64,000 nt of DNA from Desulfovibrio aminophilus DSM 12254. GTDB taxonomy: Bacteria > Desulfobacterota > Desulfovibrionia > Desulfovibrionales > Desulfovibrionaceae. Position 1 is the first letter of the stretch. Each line of letters starts with the position of its first letter. A program made the translations under genes and the position numbers. The notes under the pieces are model-generated. The model made no database searches. It saw only the letters and a list, made by a program, of their open reading frames with translations, and was not told the origin of the DNA. Shown here piece after piece: positions 7,597 to 15,353 of the stretch. The stretch lies in assembly GCF_000422565.1 (NCBI RefSeq), contig NZ_AUMA01000017.1, forward strand, positions 18,650 to 82,649, read 5' to 3'.

Positions 7597-7630
7597 AAAA
7601 GGCGGGGCCGCACGGCCCCGCCTTCATTTC
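7597..7630. terminator. Bidirectional terminator between cheY and the HPt gene
   Basis: A perfect 10-bp GC stem pairs GGCGGGGCCG (7601-7610) with CGGCCCCGCC (7613-7622). It has A residues on the left and T-rich sequence on the right, so it can serve both convergent genes. Confidence 0.85.
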
Positions 7631-7652
7631 ATATTCCGTCCCGCCGCCGTGT

Positions 7653-7955
7653 TCAGGTGTATTCCACCCGGACGGCATCCAAATATTCCCGCAGCCGCCG
7701 CGCCAGTTCCCGGGCAGCCGAGGCCTCGCCGCGTCCGGCTGCGGTTTCCAATTCCCCGCCGAGGTCGCGCAGGCCCAAGAAGCCGTATGCGGCTCCGGCG
7801 CCTTTGGCGCTGTGTCCGATGCGCCGGGCGGTATCCAGGTCGTCCGCGTCCAGGGCCCGCTCCAGCGCCTCCTGGTCCCGCCGGGAACATTCCAGAAACC
7901 GGTCCACCAACTCGGCCAGATCCGCGTCGATGCGTTCCACCACGTCCCTGCCCAT
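7653..7955 (-). CDS. HPt (histidine phosphotransfer) domain protein
   Basis: The 100-residue, all-helical protein carries the HPt signature ARRIGHSAKGAGAAYGF with phospho-acceptor His48. It probably relays phosphate between a hybrid histidine kinase and a response regulator. No hybrid kinase is encoded in the window, so its partners are elsewhere. The ATG at 7955 has AAGGAG 6 bp upstream. It is convergent with cheY. Confidence 0.82.
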   Translation of the reverse strand: MGRDVVERIDADLAELVDRFLECSRRDQEALERALDADDLDTARRIGHSAKGAGAAYGFLGLRDLGGELETAAGRGEASAARELARRLREYLDAVRVEYT

Positions 7956-8041
7956 GGTCGCTCCTTCGCTTTCGTCAGCATAGTCCCATCCCGATGGAAA
8001 ATGAAGCGGCCGCGAATGGAGGCCCCGATCCGGGCGGCGAC

Positions 8042-8072
8042 GAAAAAAACCGGCCGGGATACCCGGCCGGTT
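8042..8072 (-). terminator. Rho-independent terminator
   Basis: An 11-bp perfect stem AACCGGCCGGG (8048-8058) pairs with CCCGGCCGGTT (8062-8072) across a 3-nt loop. On the minus strand it runs straight into a T-run. It ends the transcript of the gene at 8096-8446. Confidence 0.87.
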
Positions 8073-8095
8073 CGCGTCCTGTCGTCCCGGAATGA

Positions 8096-8446
8096 TCAGC
8101 CTTGGCGGGAAATGAAGCGATTGGAGACCGGAGGAGCCACCCTCGAACCGTCCTTGTAGGCGGAAAAACGCTGGTTCTCGAGACGGACCCGCTGGAGGTC
8201 GGCTTTGAGGGCCGCATGCAGACGTCGGGCTTCCTGGGTGATCTGCCCCTGGAGAGCCTTCAGCTGGGTCAGCTTGTCGAGTACGCTGTCCAGATCCACG
8301 CGCTTTCCGTTTTCGATGGAGGCGGTGAGGCGTCCACGATCCTGAGCCAGCTGTTCGGCTTCGAACACGTCCCCGGCGATGAGAAAGCCCAGTTCCTTGT
8401 GGCCCATCTCGATGGCCTGGTCGAGCAGCGTCACCATGTCGGACAT
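8096..8446 (-). CDS. Coiled-coil protein of unknown function
   Basis: The 116-residue protein is predicted to be mostly alpha-helical, with heptad-like segments at about 15-50 and 60-95. Its C-terminus is basic and proline-containing (SRVAPPVSNRFISRQG). The size and architecture recall flagellar export chaperones of the FlgN type, but no diagnostic motif is seen, so no function is assigned. The ATG at 8446 has AGGAGT upstream. It starts 4 bp after the end of the gene at 8451-9056, so the two are cotranscribed. Confidence 0.62.
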   Translation of the reverse strand: MSDMVTLLDQAIEMGHKELGFLIAGDVFEAEQLAQDRGRLTASIENGKRVDLDSVLDKLTQLKALQGQITQEARRLHAALKADLQRVRLENQRFSAYKDGSRVAPPVSNRFISRQG

Positions 8447-8450
8447 GATC

Positions 8451-9056
8451 TTACTCCTTGCGCGCCAAGCGAATGTCCTCGCGCAGTTCGGCGATGACCT
8501 TCTTCCAGCGGTCCACGGCCGGAAGGAACTCATACTCCAGCAGATCGGAAAGCAGAATCCAGTCCTCGTTCTCCAACACCTCGGACATCTCGCCGAAAAG
8601 ATCGTTGAATTCGTCGGCGGCGGCGCGGAAGGTGTCGTGGTCCTTGAGCGAAAATTCGTCGCGCAGGCTGCCGATCATGCCCAGGAAGTCCCGGGTCACG
8701 TCCAGAAGATCCTGATAGAGATCCAGCGCCTCGGCGTCGTCGGCCTGACGGAAGAGTCCGGCCACGCGGGATCCGCCCTCGCCCATCAGGTTGACCACCT
8801 TGTAGAGCTCACGGGTGATGTCCACGGCCATTTCCTTGACCGGCACGGACTTGATCTCCACGCTCTCTATGTTGCCGGTCTCGATGTCCTCGGCCTGGTG
8901 CGGGTATATCTCGGTGAAGGGCTCGTTGTTCACGAGCACGTCGGTGACAACGCGGTCGGTGAAGACGCCGTCTTCCATGACCTTGTTGAAAATCTGCTCC
9001 AGGTTCTCGAAATTCTTCACGGCCAGATCGCTGCGCCGTCCGTCGATGACGATCAT
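8451..9056 (-). CDS. Conserved acidic protein of unknown function
   Basis: The 201-residue protein is strongly acidic, with a short N-terminal beta-rich part (MIVIDGRRSD, about 1-65). A long helical region rich in Asp and Glu follows (about 75-195), with aromatic and leucine positions (FGEMSEVLENEDWILLSDLL). AGGAGG lies 9 bp before the ATG at 9056. It follows the family 9 glycosyltransferase by 75 bp and precedes the coiled-coil protein by 4 bp. I do not recognise a named family. A surface or flagellar role is only a guess from the neighbours. Confidence 0.62.
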   Translation of the reverse strand: MIVIDGRRSDLAVKNFENLEQIFNKVMEDGVFTDRVVTDVLVNNEPFTEIYPHQAEDIETGNIESVEIKSVPVKEMAVDITRELYKVVNLMGEGGSRVAGLFRQADDAEALDLYQDLLDVTRDFLGMIGSLRDEFSLKDHDTFRAAADEFNDLFGEMSEVLENEDWILLSDLLEYEFLPAVDRWKKVIAELREDIRLARKE

Positions 9057-9131
9057 GAAAACGAACCTCCTGCTGCGGCTGAAATTTCCGGGTTAGGGTC
9101 CACGATCAACCGCATTCAAGAAACATGCCGA

Positions 9132-10691
9132 CTAGCGAAAGAGGATCAGGAAGGCGTCGCAGAGCTGATGGTGGCGGGCGATGAGCGCGCGCAGGAAGGC
9201 CAAGTCACGGGCGGCCTCCTGGGACTGGAAGCGCCAGAGCCCGCCGAGCACGCTCAATCGGGGGTCTTCGGCCAGAATCGTTTGCAGTCGCTCGCAATTG
9301 GCCAGGAACTTGGTCTTCAGCGTAGGCCTGGGATCGCGGGGCAGCAGCGCGGCCTGTTGACCCAGCAGATGCAGAAGTCCCGAAGCGCTCTCCAGTGATT
9401 GGCGGGTGGCGTGGGCGCCCTCCCGGTCGTCCCAGGACAGCGGCCGCTCTCCGACGGCCGGATCCTCGCCGTCAAGAAATCGACGATACACGCGCCGCAG
9501 GGCCGCCAGCCAGCGGGCCCGGTCGGAACCCCCGTGGCCGGTAAGCGATTCCAGATCCAAAAAACCGTCCGCGCCCATGTTTGTGCGCCAGATGCGGACT
9601 CCGGACGGCGCGCCGGGGTCCATTCCGGGCTCCAACAGCGCACGGACGCAGGCCAGGACGGCCTCCGGGCTCACGACCCGGCGGCATTCCTCGTTACGGG
9701 GGCAGTCCTTGCCGAAGCCGCAGGGATGACACGGCAGGTCCGGCTCCAGGCAGAGGCAGCCCGGTCGATAGGGGCCCGTGTCCACGGGCTGGGCCGTGGC
9801 CAGAAACACGGCCGCCACGGGCACGCCCAGTCCGGCCGCCAAATGCATGGTGCCGGTGTCGTTGGTCACCAGGAGGTCGCAGAGTGAGAGCGCGGCGGCC
9901 AATGTCCGCAGTTCAGTGCGGCCGGAGAGGTCGCGGCAGGGCACATCCGGCGCGGCCTGCCGGAAACGGTCGGCCAGCGGCCGTTCCTGGGGCGAGCCTA
10001 GGAGTACGGGCAGGCGGCCGTGTTCGGCCCATAGCCGCCGCGCCAAAACCGCGAAGGAGGCCACGGGCCAACGCCGCCGGTCTTCGCTGGCCCCCAGCTG
10101 CAGGGCCGCGAAACCGCGCGCGCCGGGAACCCCGCCGCCCTCCTCCAGCAGCGCTCGGGCCGCGTCGCGCTCACCGTCCGAGGGCCGCAGGAGGTCCAGG
10201 GGCGCGCCCGGGCCGTCCAGTCCGGCCACGCGCCGGAAAAGGTCGACCACGTTGAACGGGCTCTGGCCCCGACAGGCCGAGGCCTGTTGCAGGAAGGCCG
10301 CCCAGTCCGAGGAATCGCCGTTGAAGCCGAAGGAGTCCAGGCCGAAGCCGCGCACCTCCGGCGCGCCGATGAGACGGGTCAAGAGACGGGCCGAGAGCGA
10401 GGGGGTGAGGTTGACGAGCACGTCCGGTGGGAAGTCACGGCGCAGATCCGCCAGGAAGCCGTCCAGTTCGCCCAGACCGCCGCGCCAGTCCTCGCCCTCC
10501 AGGCGGGCCAGGAGACGGGCGCCGCGCAGGGGCGCGACGTGGTCCAGGTCGCGCAACAGTCCGGCGGCCTGGGAAAAATTCTCCAGGCAGACCAAGCCGG
10601 TGCGGCATCCCGAGGCCTTGAGGCCGGAGAAGACCGGCTGGGTCTGGAGCAGGTCGCCGAAGCGGGTCAGGCTGAGCACGAGCACGTTCAC
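9132..10691 (-). CDS. Glycosyltransferase family 9 (heptosyltransferase-like) with C-terminal extension
   Basis: The protein has about 519 residues. Residues 1-370 form a GT9 fold: the start VNVLVLSLTRFGDLLQTQP, a mid-domain LQLGASEDRRRWP, and the donor-site stretch LCDLLVTNDTGTMHLAA followed by GVPVAAVF. A cysteine-bearing segment (CLCLEPDLPCHPCGFGKDC) is usual in this subgroup. About 140 further helical residues at the C-terminus are not part of GT9. The GTG at 10691 was chosen over an upstream TTG (10727) because AGGACAAGG precedes it and family members begin at this point. It likely adds heptose or a related sugar to a surface glycan. Confidence 0.82.
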   Translation of the reverse strand: MNVLVLSLTRFGDLLQTQPVFSGLKASGCRTGLVCLENFSQAAGLLRDLDHVAPLRGARLLARLEGEDWRGGLGELDGFLADLRRDFPPDVLVNLTPSLSARLLTRLIGAPEVRGFGLDSFGFNGDSSDWAAFLQQASACRGQSPFNVVDLFRRVAGLDGPGAPLDLLRPSDGERDAARALLEEGGGVPGARGFAALQLGASEDRRRWPVASFAVLARRLWAEHGRLPVLLGSPQERPLADRFRQAAPDVPCRDLSGRTELRTLAAALSLCDLLVTNDTGTMHLAAGLGVPVAAVFLATAQPVDTGPYRPGCLCLEPDLPCHPCGFGKDCPRNEECRRVVSPEAVLACVRALLEPGMDPGAPSGVRIWRTNMGADGFLDLESLTGHGGSDRARWLAALRRVYRRFLDGEDPAVGERPLSWDDREGAHATRQSLESASGLLHLLGQQAALLPRDPRPTLKTKFLANCERLQTILAEDPRLSVLGGLWRFQSQEAARDLAFLRALIARHHQLCDAFLILFR

Positions 10692-10747
10692 GCGGGAAAC
10701 CTTGTCCTGTTCGCGCCGGTCTTGCAAGTACGGGTCCGCTCCGTCCC

Positions 10748-10776
10748 TTGACAGGCCGGAACCGAGTCCCTACTTA
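10748..10776 (+). promoter_or_regulatory. Candidate promoter
   Basis: TTGACA (10748-10753) is followed after 17 bp by TACTTA (10771-10776), about 34 bp before the ATG of the LSm-like gene. The -35 matches consensus and the -10 is weak. Confidence 0.4.
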
Positions 10777-10809
10777 CAGGGGGCTTCATTCCAACCCAAG
10801 GAGACGAGC

Positions 10810-11160
10810 ATGGCCTACGACATCCGGCTGGTGAAACTCATCACCGGCGACCTGGTCCTCGGCAAGTGGAGCCAGGACGGCAGCAAGATCGAGGATCCGG
10901 CGCAGCTTCAGACCATTCCCACCCAGCAGGGCGTGCAGATGGTCCTTCTGCCCTTCGGCTATCCCTTCGAGACCGACATGACCGGCGTGATCGACACCCG
11001 CCACGTGCTGTACGAATACAAGAAGTTCCCTGAGGAACTCAAGACCAAGTACATGGAGGCCTCCACCAACCTGACCCTGTCCACCCCCGGCGACCTGCGG
11101 AACCTCCAGGGCATGATGGGCGGTGCGGGCGGGGACATCTCCAGCCTGCTGAAAAAGTAG
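10810..11160 (+). CDS. Small conserved protein, possibly LSm/SH3-like fold
   Basis: The 116-residue protein opens with YDIRLVKLITGDLVLGKW, then IEDPAQLQTIPTQQG and VQMVLLPFGYPF. This pattern of short strands resembles LSm-like proteins that begin KLxxGExxxG. The C-terminal third is helical, followed by a Gly/Met-rich tail (MMGGAGGDIS). AAGGAG lies 7 bp before the ATG. The gene has its own candidate promoter and a strong terminator, so it is expressed alone. RNA binding is only a possibility from the fold guess. Confidence 0.6.
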   Translation: MAYDIRLVKLITGDLVLGKWSQDGSKIEDPAQLQTIPTQQGVQMVLLPFGYPFETDMTGVIDTRHVLYEYKKFPEELKTKYMEASTNLTLSTPGDLRNLQGMMGGAGGDISSLLKK

Positions 11161-11192
11161 CTTCCCGTCCGGGACGCGAAACGGTACACGCA

Positions 11193-11226
11193 GGGGGTGG
11201 TTTCGCTGGGAACCACTCCCTTTTTT
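11193..11226 (+). terminator. Rho-independent terminator
   Basis: GGGGGTGGTT (11193-11202) pairs with AACCACTCCC (11211-11220) with one G-U pair. Six T residues follow. It separates the LSm-like gene from the radical SAM gene. Confidence 0.85.
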
Positions 11227-11253
11227 CGTTTTTCATCGGAGGATACCCCGATC

Positions 11254-13857
11254 ATGCGGGAACTGCTTCCGCTTCTGCCCAAGCCCAGCCGCTACGCCGG
11301 GCGCGAATGGGGCGTGACCACCAAGGATCCGGCCAAAATCCGGGCGCGCGTGGCCCTCGCCTTTCCCGATCTCTACGACGTGGGCATGTCCTACCTGGGA
11401 CAGCGCATTCTCCTGCACTGCGTGGACCGCCGGCCGGAATTCCTGGCCGAGCGGGTCTACGCCCCCTGCGACGACGCGGCCCGAGTCCTGCGTGAACACA
11501 ACGCGCCCCTGTGCACCCTGGAGTCGGACACGCCCCTGGCGGAGATGGACGTGCTGGCCTTCAGTCTGACCCACGAACTCTGCTACACGAATGTCCTGTA
11601 CATGCTCGACCTGGCGGGCATCCCCGCCCGCGCCTCCGAGCGCGGCCCGGAGCATCCCCTGGTCCTGGCCGGAGGCGGAGCCTGCTTCAACGCCGAACCC
11701 CTGGCCGACTTCCTGGACTGCATGCTCCTGGGCGACGGCGAGGAAGCCCTGCCGCGCATCCTGGAGGAAGTGGCCCGCGCCCGCGACGAGGGGCTGGACC
11801 GGCGCGGCCTGCTTCTGCGGCTCAAGGACATCCCAGGCCTCTACGTGCCTTCCTTCTTCGCCCCCCAGGGACCGGGCGAACCGCTCCTGCCCCTGGTTCC
11901 GGGCTACCAACACGTGGAAAAGGCCCTGGTGGAGGACTTGGACCGGACGCCCTTCCCCACCCTCTCGCCCGTGGCCTTCGGCCAGGCCGTGCATGACCGC
12001 CTGACCCTGGAGATCGCCCGGGGCTGCACCCGCGGCTGCCGCTTCTGCCAGGCGGGCGTCATCTACCGCCCGGTGCGCGAACGCAGCCTGGAACGCATCG
12101 AATCCCTGCTCGGCGATGCCCTGGCGGCCACGGGCTACGAGGAGGTTTCCTTCCTCTCCCTGTCCACGGGCGATTTCTCGGCCCTGGACACCCTCTTCGC
12201 CCGGACCTTCGACCGCTGCGCCGCCGAGCAGGTGGCCATCTCCCTGCCCTCGCTGCGCGTGGGTTCGGTGTCCCCGGCCATCATGGAACGCATCGCCAGC
12301 ATCCGGCGCACCGGCGCGACCCTGGCCCCGGAGGCCGGAAGCCAGCGCCTGCGCGACGTGATCAACAAGGGCATCACCGAGGAACAGCTTCTGGACCACG
12401 TGCGCCATCTCTTCGAGCACGGCTGGCAGCACGTGAAGCTCTATTTCATGATCGGCCTGCCCACGGAGACACCCGAGGATATGGAGGCCATCGTGGACCT
12501 CTGCCGCAAGGTGCGCGACGCCGCAGGCTGGCAGATCAAGCGTCTGCAGGTCACGGCCGCGGTCTCGCCCTTCGTGCCCAAGTCGCACACCCCGTTCCAG
12601 TGGGAGCGCCAGATCGGGCCGGAGGAGATCCGCGCGCGCGTGAATCTGCTGCGCGACCTCATGCGCCGCCACAAGCGGCTCATGCTCAAGTTCCACGAGC
12701 CGAGGATGAGCTTCCTGGAAGGCATCTTCTCGCGCGGGGACCGCGCCCTGGGCCCGGTGCTCGAAGAGGCCTACCGCGCCGGAGCCCTGTTCTCCAGCTG
12801 GAAGGACCACCTCGACCTGGAGCCGTATCTGGAGGCCATGCGGGACAACGGCCTGAAGCCCGAGGACTATCTGGCCGAACGCGACGTGAACGCGCCTCTG
12901 CCCTGGGATCATCTGGACTGCGGCGTGTCCCGGGCCTTTCTGCTGCGCGAACGCAAACGCGCCCTGGAAGCCCGCACCACCGAGGACTGCCGCTATGAGG
13001 GCTGCTCGGGTTGCGGTGTCTGCAACCTGGACGGCCGCGTCTCACGCCTGAGCGCCCAGTCGCCGGGCAAGGACATCCGACCCCGCGTGCTTCTGGCCCA
13101 ACGGGACCAGACCGACGCGCCTCTGCCGCCTCCGGCCGGGGACAAGCCGGACCTGCACGCCCAGGCCGCGCGCTACCGGATCTGGTACGAGAAGACCGGC
13201 CCGGCCGCCGCGCTGAGCCAGCTTGAGCTGCAAAGCGTGTTCGAGCGGGCCCTGCGCCGCGCCCGTCTGCCGCTGTCCTTCAGCGCCGGATTCCACCCCC
13301 TGCCCCGGCTGTCCTTCGGCATGGCCCTGCCCGTGGGTGTGGAGAGCCACTGCGAATGGCTCGTACTGGGCCTGCGCGAGGATATTCCGGCCGAGGCCGT
13401 GGCCGGGGCCCTGGGGCCGAACATGCCCGACGGATTGGCCCTGACCTCGGTGGAACATCTGGCTCCGGGAAAAAAGAAGGCCATGCGGGCGGCCAACGAA
13501 ACCTACCGTTTGGTTCTGCGCGGCGACGCGGCCGTCCGGGCGGAACGCGCCACCCGCTGGCGGGAGTTCCTGGGCAAGAAGGAATTCCTGGTGGAGCGCA
13601 AGACCAAACGGGGCCTGAAGCCCTTCGACCTTCGGCCGCTGCTGGCCGAGGTTCGGGAGGACGGAGACGCCCTTGTCCTGCGGTTCGACTGGACTGCGGG
13701 CTACATCAGCCCGCTGACGCTGGCGCGGGCGGTCATGGGCCCGTGTGAACTGACGGAATTCGGCCTGATCAAGATCGCTCAGGAATTCGACTTGGCGGCC
13801 GAGGGCTCGGCGGCCGGAGATTCGGCCGCTCCCGCCGAAACGGACACCGAGCGATAG
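11254..13857 (+). CDS. Radical SAM protein (TIGR03960-like) fused to a DUF2344 domain
   Basis: The 867-residue protein has three parts. An N-terminal alpha/beta region (about 20-230) resembles a B12-binding fold. The radical SAM core has RGCTRGCRFCQAG (Cys-x3-Cys-x2-Cys, about residue 255) and later GLPTETPED. A Cys cluster CRYEGCSGCGVC (about 577-588) follows, then a DUF2344-type C-terminal domain (about 640-850, RYRIWYEKTGPAAALSQ). In many bacteria the two halves are separate neighbours, and here they are fused. The substrate is unknown. The ATG at 11254 follows GGAGGATA. The last 79 bp overlap the convergent lipoprotein gene. Confidence 0.85.
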   Translation: MRELLPLLPKPSRYAGREWGVTTKDPAKIRARVALAFPDLYDVGMSYLGQRILLHCVDRRPEFLAERVYAPCDDAARVLREHNAPLCTLESDTPLAEMDVLAFSLTHELCYTNVLYMLDLAGIPARASERGPEHPLVLAGGGACFNAEPLADFLDCMLLGDGEEALPRILEEVARARDEGLDRRGLLLRLKDIPGLYVPSFFAPQGPGEPLLPLVPGYQHVEKALVEDLDRTPFPTLSPVAFGQAVHDRLTLEIARGCTRGCRFCQAGVIYRPVRERSLERIESLLGDALAATGYEEVSFLSLSTGDFSALDTLFARTFDRCAAEQVAISLPSLRVGSVSPAIMERIASIRRTGATLAPEAGSQRLRDVINKGITEEQLLDHVRHLFEHGWQHVKLYFMIGLPTETPEDMEAIVDLCRKVRDAAGWQIKRLQVTAAVSPFVPKSHTPFQWERQIGPEEIRARVNLLRDLMRRHKRLMLKFHEPRMSFLEGIFSRGDRALGPVLEEAYRAGALFSSWKDHLDLEPYLEAMRDNGLKPEDYLAERDVNAPLPWDHLDCGVSRAFLLRERKRALEARTTEDCRYEGCSGCGVCNLDGRVSRLSAQSPGKDIRPRVLLAQRDQTDAPLPPPAGDKPDLHAQAARYRIWYEKTGPAAALSQLELQSVFERALRRARLPLSFSAGFHPLPRLSFGMALPVGVESHCEWLVLGLREDIPAEAVAGALGPNMPDGLALTSVEHLAPGKKKAMRAANETYRLVLRGDAAVRAERATRWREFLGKKEFLVERKTKRGLKPFDLRPLLAEVREDGDALVLRFDWTAGYISPLTLARAVMGPCELTEFGLIKIAQEFDLAAEGSAAGDSAAPAETDTER

Positions 13858-14234
13858 ATCTCCGGCGCGCTGTTCTTCTCCCAAGGGCGACGGATGCGGA
13901 TCTCCACTGTGGTGGAGCCCTCCTTGAGCGCGGTGAAGACGAAATAGGCCCGGCCGAAGTCTCCGGGCTTCGGGTCGCTCGGCGGCTCGGTCCAGAACTT
14001 GTCCAGCCGGAGGACGGCCGGGTCGAAGCTCGCGCCGCTGAACTGGTAGCCCCCGTCTCCGGGGTGGCGCATCTCCAGAAGCAGGGTTTCGCCGGGCAGG
14101 AGCGCGGTGGCCGGGACGCCCTCACCATCCAGGTCCAGGTGTCGCGTGGCCCCCCCGGAACCGCCGGAGAACAGCCCGCAACCGGACAAAAACAACAGAA
14201 TCAGCAGAATCGAGGCGAGACGCGCGGGGCCCAC
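13779..14234 (-). CDS. Chagasin-like (I42) protease-inhibitor lipoprotein
   Basis: The 151-residue product starts at a GTG (14234) with GAGGAGG directly upstream. It has a signal peptide ending in the lipobox LSGC (ILLILLFLSGCG). The mature part fits the chagasin fold: HPGDGGYQFSG in place of the NPTTGY loop, then FVFTALKEGSTTVEIRI and RRPWEK, which matches the conserved RPWE loop. Chagasin-family proteins inhibit papain-like cysteine proteases. The Ala/Ser-rich C-terminus overlaps the 3' end of the radical SAM gene by 79 bp on the other strand. The family call rests on these loops only. Confidence 0.68.
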   Translation of the reverse strand: MGPARLASILLILLFLSGCGLFSGGSGGATRHLDLDGEGVPATALLPGETLLLEMRHPGDGGYQFSGASFDPAVLRLDKFWTEPPSDPKPGDFGRAYFVFTALKEGSTTVEIRIRRPWEKNSAPEIYRSVSVSAGAAESPAAEPSAAKSNS

Positions 14235-14293
14235 GGGAACCTCCTCGGCATCCTTCCGGCGCGACCCGTCGCGCACCGGAAGAGGACGAATGC

Positions 14294-14689
14294 TCAGGGG
14301 ATGATCTTGTTGACCCGCAACTCGTTCAGGACCGCCTCGCGTTCGAAGGGCTTGACGATGTAGCAGGAGGCGAAGCCCTTGAAGAAGGCCTTGCTCAAGT
14401 TGCGGGTGTCGGACAGGGCCGTGATCATGACCAGCTTGAACTCTCCGCCGTTTTCGCGCCCGCGCTCCAGTTCCCGCAGACGCGCGGCCACGGCGTGCCC
14501 ATCCATGCCGGGCATGAGGATGTCCAGAAAGACGGTGTCGTAAGGCTCCCCACCAGGCGCCAGGGAATGTTCGAACAGCTCGATGGCCCTGGCCCCGTCC
14601 AACGCCGAATCCGTCGCGGCGAACGGCTCCAGGATATCCTTGAGATAGAGATGAATGCTCTCGTCGTCGTCGACCAGCAGGTACTTCAC
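14294..14689 (-). CDS. Single-domain response regulator
   Basis: The 131-residue receiver domain has the acidic triad VDDDE (7-9), phospho-acceptor Asp56 in FLDILMPGMDG, a Thr in MITALSD and Lys in YIVKPFERE. There is no output domain, so it acts by protein contact or in a phosphorelay. The GTG at 14689 is preferred because GGGAGGG sits upstream, and the frame further upstream is not receiver-like. It lies downstream of the chagasin-like lipoprotein in the minus-strand series but 59 bp away, so cotranscription is uncertain. Confidence 0.82.
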   Translation of the reverse strand: MKYLLVDDDESIHLYLKDILEPFAATDSALDGARAIELFEHSLAPGGEPYDTVFLDILMPGMDGHAVAARLRELERGRENGGEFKLVMITALSDTRNLSKAFFKGFASCYIVKPFEREAVLNELRVNKIIP

Positions 14690-14815
14690 GAAAAGCCCTC
14701 CCTTCGGCTTGTTCCCTCCGAAGATAGAGCCCCTTTTCCGCACGCTGTCAACCGCGGTCCGGAATCCCGGCCGCGCGGGCGCATTCGCCGGTACAGCGCG
14801 GCGCGGGAGTTTTCG

Positions 14816-15328
14816 TCAAACCGCCGCGCCCGCGCGCGCCAGGATGTCGGCCACCTTCCCTTCCAGGAACGCGGCGGCGGCCTCCACGTCGGCCCGGGAC
14901 ATGACCGGCACCCGGGTCGCCAGTCCCTCCACCTCGTCCTCGCCGAGGCCGGAAGCCTTGGACACGAGAAAGGACTCCACCTCGCCGTCCGCGGGCAGGC
15001 GGCCGCAGCCGCCCACGATGCCGATCAACGCGCCGTCCACGATCACGGGCACGGTGATGACCACGAGTCCGGCGTCGCAGGCGTCGATCACGGTTCGCCC
15101 CTCGCGGGCGGCCTGGGCCGTCAGGGCGGCGTTGGCCACCGAGCATACCGCTCCCACGCCGCCGGGCGTGGCCCGTAGCGCCGGACAAAGGGGGTTGCTC
15201 CAGAGCCGCTCGTCGGTGATTCCGGCCCCGGTTTCGTCATAGACCCGGGGATTCATGCCGAAGCGCTCATGAAACTCCCGTTCCAGCGCGGCCCACTCCT
15301 CCCGGGTCGCCAGGTCGGTCATCTTCAT
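14816..15328 (-). CDS. Stand-alone PocR-domain sensory protein
   Basis: The 170-residue protein corresponds almost entirely to a PocR ligand-binding domain (PF10114). It shows NPLCPALRATPGGVGAVCSV and DACDAGLVVITVPVIVDG followed by GIVGGCGRLP, with the conserved cysteines at the usual spacing. Such domains bind small hydrocarbon-type ligands and are normally fused to a regulator or kinase; here no output domain is attached. The start at 15328 (MKMTDLATREEW) follows GGGGGACC. It lies 25 bp downstream of the aminotransferase gene and is probably in the same operon. Confidence 0.75.
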   Translation of the reverse strand: MKMTDLATREEWAALEREFHERFGMNPRVYDETGAGITDERLWSNPLCPALRATPGGVGAVCSVANAALTAQAAREGRTVIDACDAGLVVITVPVIVDGALIGIVGGCGRLPADGEVESFLVSKASGLGEDEVEGLATRVPVMSRADVEAAAAFLEGKVADILARAGAAV

Positions 15329-15353
15329 GCGTTGGTCCCCCGACGCGCCGGAC

